Source: Paraburkholderia sp. PREW-6R (lineage in GTDB: Bacteria; Pseudomonadota; Gammaproteobacteria; Burkholderiales; Burkholderiaceae). Taken from it: DNA of 64,000 nt. How positions within the stretch are numbered: position 1 is the stretch's first letter; each line of letters opens with the position of its first letter. Positions 43,338-52,580 of this stretch are shown piece after piece. The notes beneath the pieces are model-generated. The model was given only the letters and a program-made list of their open reading frames with translations, was not told where the DNA came from and ran no database searches. Both the position numbers and the translations under genes were made by a program. Where the stretch lies: assembly GCF_039621805.1 (NCBI RefSeq), contig NZ_CP155074.1, positions 496,001-560,000 of the forward strand, read 5' to 3'.

Positions 43338-44324
43338 TTAACCGCGACGATGAGAAAGTTTGTCCGCGGCCACCGCCAGAATCACCAGCATGCCGGTGAT
43401 CAGTACCTGGTAGACCGAAGAAACGCCGATCAACGTCAAGCCGTTGCGAAACACGCCGACAATCAGCGCACCGAGCAGCGTGCCGACAATCGAGCCCCGT
43501 CCGCCGAACAGGCTCGTGCCGCCGAGCACCACCGCGGTAATGCTGTCGAGATTCTCGGTTTGCCCCGCCTGCGGATCGCCGACGCCGGTGCGCGACACCG
43601 AGAGCAGCGCGGCAATGCCATAGATCGCGCCGGCGAGCGAGTACACCGTCAGCAGGATCTTCTGCGAGGACAGGCCCATCAGCCGCGCGGCCTCGGGATT
43701 GTTGCCGAGGGCGTACAGGTGCCGGCCAGGCACGGTATCGCGCAGCACGAACCAGGTGGCCAGATACATCAGCAGCGTGAGTACGGTGCCGTAGGTGACC
43801 TCGGCCGGTCCGAGCCTGAATGTGTTGCCGAAGAACATGATCGCGTCGGGCAGGTTCGATACGCTCTCCGCGTTCGAATAGATCTGCGTGAGCGCGAACG
43901 CAATGTTCAGCGTACCCAGTGTGACGATGAACGCCGGCAGTTTGATGCGCGTGATCAGCACGCCGTTGAGCGCGCCGAACAGCGTGCTCGCGGCGATCCC
44001 GCACAGGATGGCGAGCACGGGCGGCACGCCGAGCGTGACCGCGAACTTGGTCATGATGATCGAGCCGAACGCCATGACCATCCCGCATGACAGGTCGATG
44101 CCGCCGGTCAGCACGATCAGCGTCTGACCAATGGCGATGACCGCGACCACCATGGTCTGCTGCAGGATCAGCGAGAGGTTCTGGAACGACAGGAAGCGGT
44201 TGCTCTGCGAGATGAAAAACGCGCAGGCGAGTACCAGGGCGATGAGCGGGCCGACTTCGGCGAGCGACGGCAGACGGTCCGTGAAGCTGCGCGAGTGGCC
44301 GACCGGCGCGGAAGGTGTCGACAT
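43338..44324 (-). CDS. frcC: Sugar ABC transporter permease, FrcC-like (CUT2)
   Basis: 328-aa permease of the BPD_transp_2 family with about nine or ten helices. Diagnostic segments are QTLIVLTGGIDLSCGMVMAFG, LPAFIVTLGTLNIAFALTQI, GRHLYALGNNPEAARLMGLS and LGGTSLFGGRGSIVGTLLGA. The 88-base gap to frcB contains a GGCGGC/GCCGCC hairpin at 44378-44400, a common device to lower permease relative to binding-protein expression. The start is the ATG at 44324. Works with FrcA and FrcB. Confidence 0.92.
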   Translation of the reverse strand: MSTPSAPVGHSRSFTDRLPSLAEVGPLIALVLACAFFISQSNRFLSFQNLSLILQQTMVVAVIAIGQTLIVLTGGIDLSCGMVMAFGSIIMTKFAVTLGVPPVLAILCGIAASTLFGALNGVLITRIKLPAFIVTLGTLNIAFALTQIYSNAESVSNLPDAIMFFGNTFRLGPAEVTYGTVLTLLMYLATWFVLRDTVPGRHLYALGNNPEAARLMGLSSQKILLTVYSLAGAIYGIAALLSVSRTGVGDPQAGQTENLDSITAVVLGGTSLFGGRGSIVGTLLGALIVGVFRNGLTLIGVSSVYQVLITGMLVILAVAADKLSHRRG

Positions 44325-44412
44325 GATGGATGTCCTCGATACGGGTGCGCAGCGTTGGGCTACGCGGCAAAAGCGTCGGCGGCAGCCGCAGCGGGCCGCC
44401 TTGCACCAGGCG

Positions 44413-45417
44413 TTACTTGTTGCCCCAGCAGTTGTCGAGGCCGAACTGAGTGTCCTTGCTGTCGATGCCCGGCATCGGTTTGTCGGTGATCAGGGTCACG
44501 CCCGTGTCCTGATAGCCGGACACCTTCTTGCCGGTCTTCGCGAAGTTCACGCCCGCTTCCACACCGAGCGAGGCCATCTTCAGCGGGTATTGCTGCGAGG
44601 TCGCCGCGATAGCACCGGCCTTCACGTTGCGCACGCCTTCGCAGCCGCCGTCGATCGAGACGATCATCACGCTCTTGTCCTTGCCCGCCGCTTTCAACGC
44701 GCGATACGCGCCCGCCGCCGCTGGTTCGTTGATCGTGTAGACCACGTTGATGTCGGGCGACTTCTGCAGACAGTTTTCCATTGCTGTCTGCCCCTTCGAC
44801 TGATCGCCGCGCGTGTCCTGGCTGCACACGATCGACGGATCGCCTTCCTTCACGCCGAAGCCCGACAGAAAGCCGTTATGACGCAGCACGCCAACCGATA
44901 CGCCGGGCGCGAGATCGAGCGTGGCGATTTTGGCCGGCTTGCCGTTCATCGCGGCCTTTGCGTATTTGCCGATCAGCACGCCGGCCTTGAAGTTGTCGGT
45001 GGCGAAGAGGGCGTCGGTGGCGTCCTGCGGATCGGTCGGCGTGTCGAGCGCGACCACCATGATGCCCGCCGCGCGCGCTTTCCTGATGCTCGGCACGATA
45101 GCCTTCGTGTCGCTCGGGGTGATCAGGATGGCTTTAGCGCCGGCGGTCATCATGTTTTCGATCGCCGTGACCTGGCTCGCGTTGTCACCGTCGAACTTGC
45201 CCGCGGCCGTGAGGAGCTTGGCGCCGTCTTTCGTGGCGGCGGCCTCGGCGCCCTGTTTCATCTTCACGAAGAACGGATTGGTGTCGGTCTTGGTGATGAG
45301 GCCGACCACCGGCTGGTCGGCCGCCTGGCTCGCGCTCGCGCACCAGAGCGCCGACGCCGCGACGCACATCGACACGATTGTTCCGGCTGCAGGCAACCTG
45401 CGGAATGGCTGATTCAT
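44413..45417 (-). CDS. frcB: Fructose-type sugar-binding periplasmic protein, FrcB-like
   Basis: 334-aa type-I periplasmic binding protein. The Sec signal peptide ends [10 protein letters not shown] (about residue 33). The mature protein reads [69 protein letters not shown] and [19 protein letters not shown], matching FrcB/RbsB-like binders with the FrcB-typical Cys pair (C174 region and GGCEG). The ATG at 45417 follows GGAGCG. First gene of the operon; a palindromic TAAATCA site lies about 100 bases upstream. Confidence 0.92.
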   Translation of the reverse strand: MNQPFRRLPAAGTIVSMCVAASALWCASASQAADQPVVGLITKTDTNPFFVKMKQGAEAAATKDGAKLLTAAGKFDGDNASQVTAIENMMTAGAKAILITPSDTKAIVPSIRKARAAGIMVVALDTPTDPQDATDALFATDNFKAGVLIGKYAKAAMNGKPAKIATLDLAPGVSVGVLRHNGFLSGFGVKEGDPSIVCSQDTRGDQSKGQTAMENCLQKSPDINVVYTINEPAAAGAYRALKAAGKDKSVMIVSIDGGCEGVRNVKAGAIAATSQQYPLKMASLGVEAGVNFAKTGKKVSGYQDTGVTLITDKPMPGIDSKDTQFGLDNCWGNK

Positions 45418-45519
45418 GGGACGCTCCTCCAGTTATTGACAACGATGTTGGGTCAGGCCGGCGGCCACGGACGCGAACGCTGCGCGCCGGGAACCTCGGT
45501 TGCGAGCTTCACGCCCGGC

Positions 45520-45540
45520 TAAATCACTTTGGTTGATTTA
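45520..45540. promoter_or_regulatory. Candidate ROK-repressor operator upstream of frcB
   Basis: Perfect 7-bp inverted repeat TAAATCA-CTTTGGT-TGATTTA (21 bp overall), 103 bases upstream of frcB. AT-rich halves in GC-rich surroundings make it stand out; the ROK regulator encoded at the operon end is the natural candidate binder. Confidence 0.6.
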
Positions 45541-45828
45541 GTACAGCAGGCGCGCCTCGACTCGTCAAGGGCGCGTTTCGAACGCAGCGTGACGCGAGAC
45601 GCCGCGCAATAAGGCGTGGACCTAGGCGCAGCAAGGCTTAGGCAGGGTGTTGCGCTGCGCCATCGACCACGGCGGCTTGGGGAAAGTCCTGGCTCGATTG
45701 AGCGTGTTGGGTAGCCGCGCGACGTGATTCAGCGGCGCGGCATGAAAGCCGGACGGTTCATTTCGCGCGCCGTTTCCGGGCGATTGGAGCGTTCACTACG
45801 TAACACGGGCGGGCGCATGGCGGCTGCA
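45541..45828. other. Intergenic region between the frcB promoter and the LacI gene
   Basis: 288 bases (411 with the frcB leader) without a supported gene. Apart from the TAAATCA palindrome I see no terminator or operator. Confidence 0.4.
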
Positions 45829-46914
45829 TCAGCGCGGACGCGGCGCGCCGGTGGATGCGCGCACAACCAGTTGCGGCGCCGACGAGACACGCATCGGAAC
45901 ATCGGCCCTGGCTTGCGTCGAGTGGCCCGCTTGCGCAGCGCGCGCGCCTTGCGCCGAGGGCGTCACTTCTGCCGCCTGTCCGTACGACGATTCGATCAAC
46001 TCACGCAGCAACGACACGGCAAGTTCCGCGACTTCCACAGTCGGTACTGCGACCGTGGTCAGCGCGGGCCGCGATTCACGCGCAAGCTGAATGTCCGTAA
46101 TGCCAATCACCGACAGGTCGCCGGGCACGCTCAGGCCGAGGTCGGCTGCGGCATGCATCGCGCCGAGCGCGGGCAGGTCGTTGGTGGTGAAAAGGGCGGT
46201 GAGCGTTGGGTCGGCGACGAGCAGCGCGCGCGCCGCGTCGTAGCCGCCCTGGATCGTGTCGGGCGTGTGCTTCACGCGCGCTTTGGGTGCGCCGGCGGCG
46301 CGGAGTGCGTCGACGAAACCCTGATAGCGCGCGGCGTGAATGCCCGACGCCTTGCTGCCGACAATTGCGCCGATACGCCGATGGCCGAGTCCCAGCAGAT
46401 GCTCGCCGGCCAGCGCGCCGGCCAACCGGAAGTCCACCGCGACACACGGCAAACCCGGCGGCTCGCCGGGCCTTTCCCACATGCACAGGACCACCGGCGT
46501 GCCGCGCGACTCGGTGGTGTGCAAGTCCGCGAAATCCAGATTCGCGTTGGTCACCAGCACGCCTTCGGATAGCGTCCCGGCGATCTGTTCGAGATAGGCA
46601 CGCCCGGTCTGCGGGTCTTCGTTCGTATTGCAGATGATCACGAAGTGACCGCTTTCCCGAGCCGCACGTTCGACGGCGAGCGCGAACTCCGGATAGAACG
46701 GATTGGCGATGCTCGACACCATCAGCGCGAGCGTCGGCGCGCGGCCTTCGGCCAGCGCGCGGGCGGCGAGGTGCGGGCGGTAGCCGAGCGCATCGACGGC
46801 GTCGAGCACGCGCTGCCGCGTCTGCGCACCGACGCGGCCGCGGTTGCGCAGCACATTGGACACCGTGGCGGGCGTGACGCCTGCATGACGGGCAACTTCG
46901 CTAAGTGTGGGCAT
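45829..46914 (-). CDS. LacI-family repressor of the galactoside operon
   Basis: 361-aa repressor. HTH and hinge: TLSEVARHAGVTPATVSNVL, then LGYRPHLAARALAEG; the ligand domain runs from about residue 60 (LALMVSSIANPFYPEFALAV) to 325. The last 35 residues (Ala/Gln/Thr-rich, ending TGAPRPR) form an unusual tail beyond the normal LacI end. The ATG at 46914 is chosen because the HTH starts immediately after it. It is divergent from the ABC/beta-galactosidase operon, with a perfect LacI-type palindrome between them. Inducer unknown, presumably a galactoside. Confidence 0.9.
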   Translation of the reverse strand: MPTLSEVARHAGVTPATVSNVLRNRGRVGAQTRQRVLDAVDALGYRPHLAARALAEGRAPTLALMVSSIANPFYPEFALAVERAARESGHFVIICNTNEDPQTGRAYLEQIAGTLSEGVLVTNANLDFADLHTTESRGTPVVLCMWERPGEPPGLPCVAVDFRLAGALAGEHLLGLGHRRIGAIVGSKASGIHAARYQGFVDALRAAGAPKARVKHTPDTIQGGYDAARALLVADPTLTALFTTNDLPALGAMHAAADLGLSVPGDLSVIGITDIQLARESRPALTTVAVPTVEVAELAVSLLRELIESSYGQAAEVTPSAQGARAAQAGHSTQARADVPMRVSSAPQLVVRASTGAPRPR

Positions 46915-47048
46915 GGGATCAATATTTGGGATTGCTGCCCGACATTTGCATCGAGCGGAAAGGCGCGGCACCATCTATCGCATAAACACACGATATCGGA
47001 GACAGACCAGGCCAGCGATCGCATGCGATCGATTTTTTCGGCCTTGTT

Positions 47049-47064
47049 GATTAAGCGCTTAATC
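47049..47064. promoter_or_regulatory. LacI-family operator between regulator and ABC/galactosidase operon
   Basis: Perfect 16-bp palindrome GATTAAGCGCTTAATC with the central CG step and AAGCGCTT core typical of LacI-family sites. It lies 38 bases upstream of the first operon gene and 134 bases upstream of the lacI-type gene. Confidence 0.8.
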
Positions 47065-47101
47065 TCCGACTTCGAGCCGATTAAATCACGGAGTCGATGC
47101 A

Positions 47102-48256
47102 ATGGCGAGCATTTCGTTAAAAGGCGTGCAAAAAGCGTACGGCGACGGCGCACCGGTAATCCGCGACGTCGATCTGGAAATCGGCGAAAACGAATTCTGC
47201 GTATTCCTCGGGCCGTCCGGCTGCGGCAAGTCCACGCTGCTGCGCATGATTGCCGGTCTCGAAGACCTCACCGACGGCGACCTTGCCATTGGCGGCAAGC
47301 TCATGAACGACGTGCCGGCGGCGCAGCGCGGCGTGGCGATGGTGTTCCAGAGCTACGCGCTGTTTCCGCACATGACCGTGTTCGAGAACATGGCATTTGG
47401 CCTCAAGCTCGCGAAAACCCCGAAAGACGAAATCGACCGCAAGGTGCGGGAAGCCGCGCGCATTCTGCAACTCGAAGCGTTGTTGGAGCGTCGGCCGAAA
47501 GCGCTGTCCGGCGGTCAGCGGCAGCGCGTGGCAATCGGCCGTGCGATCGTGCGCGAGCCGGGCGTGTTCCTGTTCGACGAACCGCTGTCTAATCTCGATG
47601 CGACGCTGCGCGGCCAGACGCGCATCGAGATCGCGCGGCTGCACAGGCAGTTTGCGAAAGCGAGCGTGGTCTACGTGACGCACGATCAGATCGAAGCCAT
47701 GACGCTTGCCGACAAGATCGTGCTGCTGCATGCGGGCAAGGACACCGAGCGCTACGGCAGCATTGCGCAGATCGGCGCGCCGCTGGAGCTATATCACCGC
47801 CCGCGCAGCCGGTTCGTCGCCGGGTTCATCGGCTCGCCGCGCATGAACTTTCTGCCGGGACGCGTGGCGCTCGTCGACGCGAAGGGTGTAGTCGTCACGC
47901 TCGATCACACGCAGGAGAACGTGCGTGTGCCGGTGAACGGAGACGGGCTGCAAACGTCGCAGGCGGTCTCGCTCGGCGTACGGCCGGAACACCTTGAATT
48001 TGTGGACGCTGGCGCCGCCGTGCCAGACGAGTCGGTGCTAACGCGCACCGTGTCGCTCGTCGAGCAACTCGGCGAGCACAGTTATGTTCACCTCGATCAG
48101 CCCGGTGGCGCGGCGCTGATTGCAAAAGCGCCGGGCGAAACACGCCTCGCGCCCGGCGAGCGCGCTTGCCTGCGCGTGCCGCTTCATGCCGGTCACCTCT
48201 TTACCGAAGACGGCTTTGCCGCCGCTTCGCTCGAATCTGTCGAACACTACGCGTAG
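47102..48256 (+). CDS. ABC transporter ATP-binding protein, MalK/UgpC type
   Basis: 384-aa CUT1-family ATPase. Walker A is GPSGCGKST (residues 38-46), Q-loop VFQSYALFPHMTV, signature LSGGQRQR, Walker B VFLFDEPLSNLD, switch VTHDQIEAMTLAD. The C-terminal TOBE/regulatory domain (about 235-384) includes GFIGSPRMNFLPG and LGVRPEHLEF. It heads the operon, before the galactosidase, with the binding protein and permeases downstream, an order that ensures ATPase expression. Start ATG at 47102. Confidence 0.93.
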   Translation: MASISLKGVQKAYGDGAPVIRDVDLEIGENEFCVFLGPSGCGKSTLLRMIAGLEDLTDGDLAIGGKLMNDVPAAQRGVAMVFQSYALFPHMTVFENMAFGLKLAKTPKDEIDRKVREAARILQLEALLERRPKALSGGQRQRVAIGRAIVREPGVFLFDEPLSNLDATLRGQTRIEIARLHRQFAKASVVYVTHDQIEAMTLADKIVLLHAGKDTERYGSIAQIGAPLELYHRPRSRFVAGFIGSPRMNFLPGRVALVDAKGVVVTLDHTQENVRVPVNGDGLQTSQAVSLGVRPEHLEFVDAGAAVPDESVLTRTVSLVEQLGEHSYVHLDQPGGAALIAKAPGETRLAPGERACLRVPLHAGHLFTEDGFAAASLESVEHYA

Positions 48257-48267
48257 GGGACATGCTG

Positions 48268-50262
48268 ATGCGCCTTGGAGTCTGTTATTACCCGGAACAC
48301 TGGCCGGAGTCGATGTGGGAAGACGACGCTCGCCGGATGAAAGCGCTCGGCATCGAGCAGGTGCGAATTGCCGAGTTCGCATGGAGCCGGATCGAGCCGA
48401 CGCCCGGCGAATACGATTGGGCGTGGCTGGATCATGCAATCGACGTGCTCGGCGCGGCCGGTTTGCAGGTGGTGATGTGCACGCCGACCGCGACGCCGCC
48501 CAAGTGGCTGATTGATAGGCATCCTGACATTTTGCCGGTGGGCGCGGACGGACGGCCGCGCGCCTTCGGCTCGCGGCGTCATTATGATTTTTCGTCGCCC
48601 TCGTATTTCGCCGCTTCGCAACGCATCTGCACCGCGGTGGCCGAGCGTTACGGCCAGCATCCCGCTGTCCGATACTGGCAGACCGATAACGAGTTCGGCT
48701 GTCATCACACCGTGGTCAGTTATTCGAACGCGGCTGTGCAGCGCTTTCGCGAATGGCTGAAAGCGCGCTATCAGACGATCGACGCATTGAACCGCGCGTG
48801 GGGCACCGTGTTCTGGAGCATGGAATACCGCAGCTTCGACGAGATCGACGCGCCCGTGGCGACAGTGACCGAAGCGCATCCGTCGCACCGGCTCGATTAC
48901 CGGCGCTTCGCTTCGGACGAAGTGGCGCGTTACAACCGCATGCAGGTCGAGATCATTCGTGCGCATTCGCCGGGGCGTCCGGTCGCGCATAACTTCATGC
49001 AGCTTTTTACCGAGTTCGATCACTACAAGGTTGCCGCCGACCTCGACATCGCGACCTGGGACAGCTATCCGCTTGGCGCGCTCGAAGAACAGTGGTTCGC
49101 GCCGGAGATCAAGGCGCGCTGGCTACGCAGCGGTCATCCCGACTTTGCGTCGTTCAATCACGACGTTTATCGCGGCATGTCGAAACTGCCGTTCTGGGTG
49201 ATGGAGCAGCAGCCCGGTCCCGTGAACTGGGCGCAGTGGAATCCTGCTCCGCTGCCCGGCATGGTGCGCTTGTGGAGCTGGGAAGCCTTCGCTCACGGCG
49301 CAGGCTGTGTGTCGTATTTCCGCTGGCGGCAGGCGCCGTTTGCGCAGGAACAGATGCATGCGGGCTTGAACACGCCGGATAACCGGCTCGACGTGGGCGG
49401 CACGGAAGCCGCGAAAGTAGCCGACGAAATTCGCACCGTGCTTTCGGCGAATGCCGACGCGAATGCGGCCATCCGCTCGAAAGTCGCGCTCGTCTACGAC
49501 TATGAAGCCAAATGGCTGTTCGAGATTCATCCGCAGGGCGCGGATTTTCACTACCCGCGCTTTGCGTTCGAGTACTACTCGGCATTGCGCTCGCTCGGGC
49601 TCGACGTGGATATCGTGCCCGTGGACGCGTCGTTCGATGGGTACAGTCTGATCGTGGTGCCGCCGCTGCCCGTCGTGCCGGACGATTTTGCCGCGCGTCT
49701 CGCGCGCTCCGGCGCACACGTCGTGCTGGGCCCGCGCACGGCTTCCAAGACGCGTGACCTGCAAATTCCTGCGGGCTTGCCGCCTGGACCGCTGGCGTCG
49801 GTGTTGCCGCTGCGCGTGTGGCGTGTCGAATCGATGCGGCCCAATGTGACCGAAGCGGTGAGTCTGGTGAATAACGCGGACGCCGGCACAAAAGACGGCT
49901 TCGCGCGCCACTGGCGCGATCTCATCGACGGCGATGCAACAGATTCGCTCGACGTCCGCGCGCGTTTTGGCGACGGCCATCCGGCCTACGTGAGAAGCGG
50001 CGCGTTCCACTACTTCGCCAGCCTGTTCGATGACGCGCTGACCGTCGCCCTGTTCGACACGATCGCACACGAAGCCGGTATCGAAACCACGCGGCTTGGC
50101 GACAGTGTGCGCATGAGCCGCCGCGGCGAATTGACTTACGTGTTCAATTACGGCAACGAGGCGCACACGCTGGAGCATATTGCCGACGACGCCCTGGTGA
50201 TCGGTTCGCGCGCGATCGAGCCGCAGGGAGTCGCCGCTTATCGCAGGGATTTAGCGCAGTAA
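48268..50262 (+). CDS. Beta-galactosidase, glycoside hydrolase family 42
   Basis: 664-aa cytoplasmic GH42 enzyme hydrolysing beta-galactosides. The N-terminal TIM barrel starts RLGVCYYPEHWPESMWEDDA; acid/base Glu142 is in WQTDNEFGCHH and nucleophile Glu313 in WVMEQQPGPVNW. A trimerisation domain (about 395-600) and a small C-terminal beta domain follow. I chose the ATG at 48268, 7 bases after AGGGGA; the ATG at 48262 is too close to that site. There is no secretion signal, so substrates must be imported first by the operon's transporter. The likely natural substrates are plant galactan or arabinogalactan oligosaccharides (inference). Confidence 0.95.
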   Translation: MRLGVCYYPEHWPESMWEDDARRMKALGIEQVRIAEFAWSRIEPTPGEYDWAWLDHAIDVLGAAGLQVVMCTPTATPPKWLIDRHPDILPVGADGRPRAFGSRRHYDFSSPSYFAASQRICTAVAERYGQHPAVRYWQTDNEFGCHHTVVSYSNAAVQRFREWLKARYQTIDALNRAWGTVFWSMEYRSFDEIDAPVATVTEAHPSHRLDYRRFASDEVARYNRMQVEIIRAHSPGRPVAHNFMQLFTEFDHYKVAADLDIATWDSYPLGALEEQWFAPEIKARWLRSGHPDFASFNHDVYRGMSKLPFWVMEQQPGPVNWAQWNPAPLPGMVRLWSWEAFAHGAGCVSYFRWRQAPFAQEQMHAGLNTPDNRLDVGGTEAAKVADEIRTVLSANADANAAIRSKVALVYDYEAKWLFEIHPQGADFHYPRFAFEYYSALRSLGLDVDIVPVDASFDGYSLIVVPPLPVVPDDFAARLARSGAHVVLGPRTASKTRDLQIPAGLPPGPLASVLPLRVWRVESMRPNVTEAVSLVNNADAGTKDGFARHWRDLIDGDATDSLDVRARFGDGHPAYVRSGAFHYFASLFDDALTVALFDTIAHEAGIETTRLGDSVRMSRRGELTYVFNYGNEAHTLEHIADDALVIGSRAIEPQGVAAYRRDLAQ

Positions 50263-50303
50263 AAACAACGACGCATTATCAGGCAAACAAGGAGACAGGC
50301 AGC

Positions 50304-51551
50304 ATGAAACTGAAACCACGCAAGATTCTGCTGGCACTCGCGTTCGCGGCGGCGGGAATGACCGTCGTCAGCACGGCGCAGGCCGGCACGCTTACCGCGA
50401 ATATCGCGTTTAAGGGCGCGAGCCAGCGCGCGGTGTGGCAGTCCGTGATCGACGAGTTCAAGAAGGCCCACCCGGGCACGGACGTCAAGGTGTCTTTCGT
50501 CGACGAAGAAGCGTACAAGGTGCAGTTGCCCGGCTGGCTCACCACGGTCGCACCGGACATCGTGAACTGGCACGACGGCGAGCGCATGGCCTATTACGCG
50601 CAGCGCGGCCTCTTTGAAGACCTGAGCGGCGACTGGGCAAAAAATGGCTGGAACGACATGTATGCGTCGACGAAAGAGGCGTCGTCGTATAAAGGCAAGC
50701 AGTATGCCGCGCCGACCGTGTACTACTCGTGGGGCATGTTCTACCGCAAAGACTTGTTCCAGAAGGTCGGCATTAGCGGCGAGCCGAAAACGTGGGACGA
50801 GTTTCTCGAAGATTGCAAGAAATTGAAGGCAGCCGGCATGGCGCCCATTGCCGTGGCGGGGCGCGATGCGTGGACGCTCGCGGGCTGGTTCGACTACCTG
50901 GACCTACGTTTGAACGGCAATGCATTCCATCAGAAACTGATGGCAGGTGACATCGCTTACACCGATCCGCGTGTGAAGAAGGTCTACACCACGTGGAAAC
51001 AGTTGATCGACGCGGGCTACTTCATCGACAACTCGCTCTCGTACGATCTGGATGCGGTGCAGCCGTTCCTGTTCCAGGGCAAGGCCGCGATGATGCTGAT
51101 GGGCACGTTCATCACCGCCGGTTTCCCGCCCGCCGTGAAGCCGCAAATGGGCTATTTCCAGTTCCCGATCATCGACGCGAAGGTGCCGACCGCCGAAGAT
51201 GGACCGGTCGAATCGCTGCATATTCCGTCGAAAGCAAAGAACAAGGCCGACGCGCATGCTTTCCTGAAGTTTGTCGAGACGCCTGAAATCGGCGCGCAAC
51301 TCGCGACGGGTTTGGGGTCGCTGTCGGCAAACAGCAAATCGCCGGAACCGGATGATCCCATTTCAAGGATCGGTTTCCAGATCCTCGCGAATACGAAGGG
51401 CGGCATCGCGCAGTTCTACGATCGCGATATGACGAAGGAAATGGCCGACGAAGGGATGAAGGGCATGCAGCAGTTCATCTCCGATCCTTCGAAACTCGAT
51501 GACGTACTCGCGCAACTCGAACAGACGCGCAAGCGGATCTACAAGAAGTGA
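50304..51551 (+). CDS. Sugar ABC transporter extracellular binding protein (CUT1)
   Basis: 415-aa periplasmic solute-binding protein, family 1. Signal peptide with core LLALAFAAAGMTVVS ends AQAGTL near residue 27. Mature motifs: FKKAHPGTDVKVSFVDEEAY, GKQYAAPTVYYSWGMFYRKDL, FLFQGKAAMMLMGTFITAGF. AAGGAGACAGGC precedes the ATG. Between the galactosidase and permease genes of the operon, so the ligand is expected to be a galactose-containing oligosaccharide. Aromatic residues are frequent, consistent with oligosaccharide stacking. Confidence 0.92.
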   Translation: MKLKPRKILLALAFAAAGMTVVSTAQAGTLTANIAFKGASQRAVWQSVIDEFKKAHPGTDVKVSFVDEEAYKVQLPGWLTTVAPDIVNWHDGERMAYYAQRGLFEDLSGDWAKNGWNDMYASTKEASSYKGKQYAAPTVYYSWGMFYRKDLFQKVGISGEPKTWDEFLEDCKKLKAAGMAPIAVAGRDAWTLAGWFDYLDLRLNGNAFHQKLMAGDIAYTDPRVKKVYTTWKQLIDAGYFIDNSLSYDLDAVQPFLFQGKAAMMLMGTFITAGFPPAVKPQMGYFQFPIIDAKVPTAEDGPVESLHIPSKAKNKADAHAFLKFVETPEIGAQLATGLGSLSANSKSPEPDDPISRIGFQILANTKGGIAQFYDRDMTKEMADEGMKGMQQFISDPSKLDDVLAQLEQTRKRIYKK

Positions 51552-51592
51552 ACGGCGGCGGCCGCGAGGCCGCCTTCGACAGGAGAACGATC

Positions 51593-52570
51593 GTGTCGCA
51601 TTCCGTCACCCGCCATACCGTGGACGGTCCTGCTGAACCAGGTGGTGCTGGCCTGCCCGCGTCCGGCCGCGCGCAGCGTGGCAATGCGCATGGCGCAGCG
51701 CGCCGGCGCGGTCCGTCGCCCACTGCGCGCCGGCAGCGCCGCGCCGCCTTTCTGTTTCTGGCGCCGGCCTGCATCATGGTGGCGATATATGTGGTGTGGC
51801 CGATCCTCTCGACCATTCGCCTGAGCTTCTTTAACTGGGACGGAATGAGCGATCCGTCTTTTGCGGGCCTCGCGAACTATGTCGAGCTGTTTCATACGGC
51901 CACGTTCTATACCGCGCTGAAGAACAATGTCATCTGGCTGCTACTGTTTCTTCTCGCGCCGCCCATGGGCCTGGCTGTCGCGCTGTACCTCAATCAGGCC
52001 GTCGCGGGCATACGGGTGGTCAAATCGCTGTTCTTTGCGCCATTCGTCCTGTCGGGCGTCGTGGTTGGACTGATCTTCTCGTGGTTTTACGACCCGACCT
52101 TCGGCCTGCTCGCGCTGATTCTCGGCCACGGCGTGCCGGTGCTGGGCGATCCTCGGTACGCCACGCTCGGTATCGTATTCGCCGCGCTATGGCCGCAAAC
52201 CGCGTATTGCATGATCCTCTATCTGACTGGCCTGACGTCGCTGAATGCCGAGCAGATCGAGGCCGCGCGCATGGAAGGCGCACGTGGCTGGTCGATGTTG
52301 TGGCACGTGATTCTGCCGCAATTGCGGCCTACCACGTTCATGGCGATCGTGGTCACCGTGATTGGCGCGCTGCGCAGTTTCGATCTGATTTCGGTGATGA
52401 CGGGCGGCGGTCCGTTTGAAAGCTCGACTGTCCTCGCGTATTACATGTACGACCAGGCGATCAAGTACTACCGCATTGGCTATTCGGCGGCAGTGGCGGT
52501 CGTACTGTTCGCGATCATGCTGGTGTACATCGTCTATCACTTGCGGCGCATGCTGCGCACCGAGCAATAA
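51593..52570 (+). CDS. Sugar ABC transporter permease, MalF/UgpA type
   Basis: 325-aa CUT1 permease with six core helices after a 45-residue Arg/Ala-rich cytoplasmic N-terminus. The EAA loop reads EQIEAARMEGARGWSMLWHVILPQLRP. The GTG at 51593 follows AGGAGAACGATC and is preferred over a GTG at 51548 that overlaps the binding-protein gene. Pairs with the next gene as the transmembrane channel. Confidence 0.9.
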   Translation: MSHSVTRHTVDGPAEPGGAGLPASGRAQRGNAHGAARRRGPSPTARRQRRAAFLFLAPACIMVAIYVVWPILSTIRLSFFNWDGMSDPSFAGLANYVELFHTATFYTALKNNVIWLLLFLLAPPMGLAVALYLNQAVAGIRVVKSLFFAPFVLSGVVVGLIFSWFYDPTFGLLALILGHGVPVLGDPRYATLGIVFAALWPQTAYCMILYLTGLTSLNAEQIEAARMEGARGWSMLWHVILPQLRPTTFMAIVVTVIGALRSFDLISVMTGGGPFESSTVLAYYMYDQAIKYYRIGYSAAVAVVLFAIMLVYIVYHLRRMLRTEQ

Positions 52571-52580
52571 GGAGCTGCCC

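Noticed and set aside
42523-44406. Single 627-codon frame spanning the FrcA gene and the permease region
   Set aside because: Only its C-terminal 265 residues (FrcA) look real; the N-terminal part is out of frame with the clear FrcC permease.
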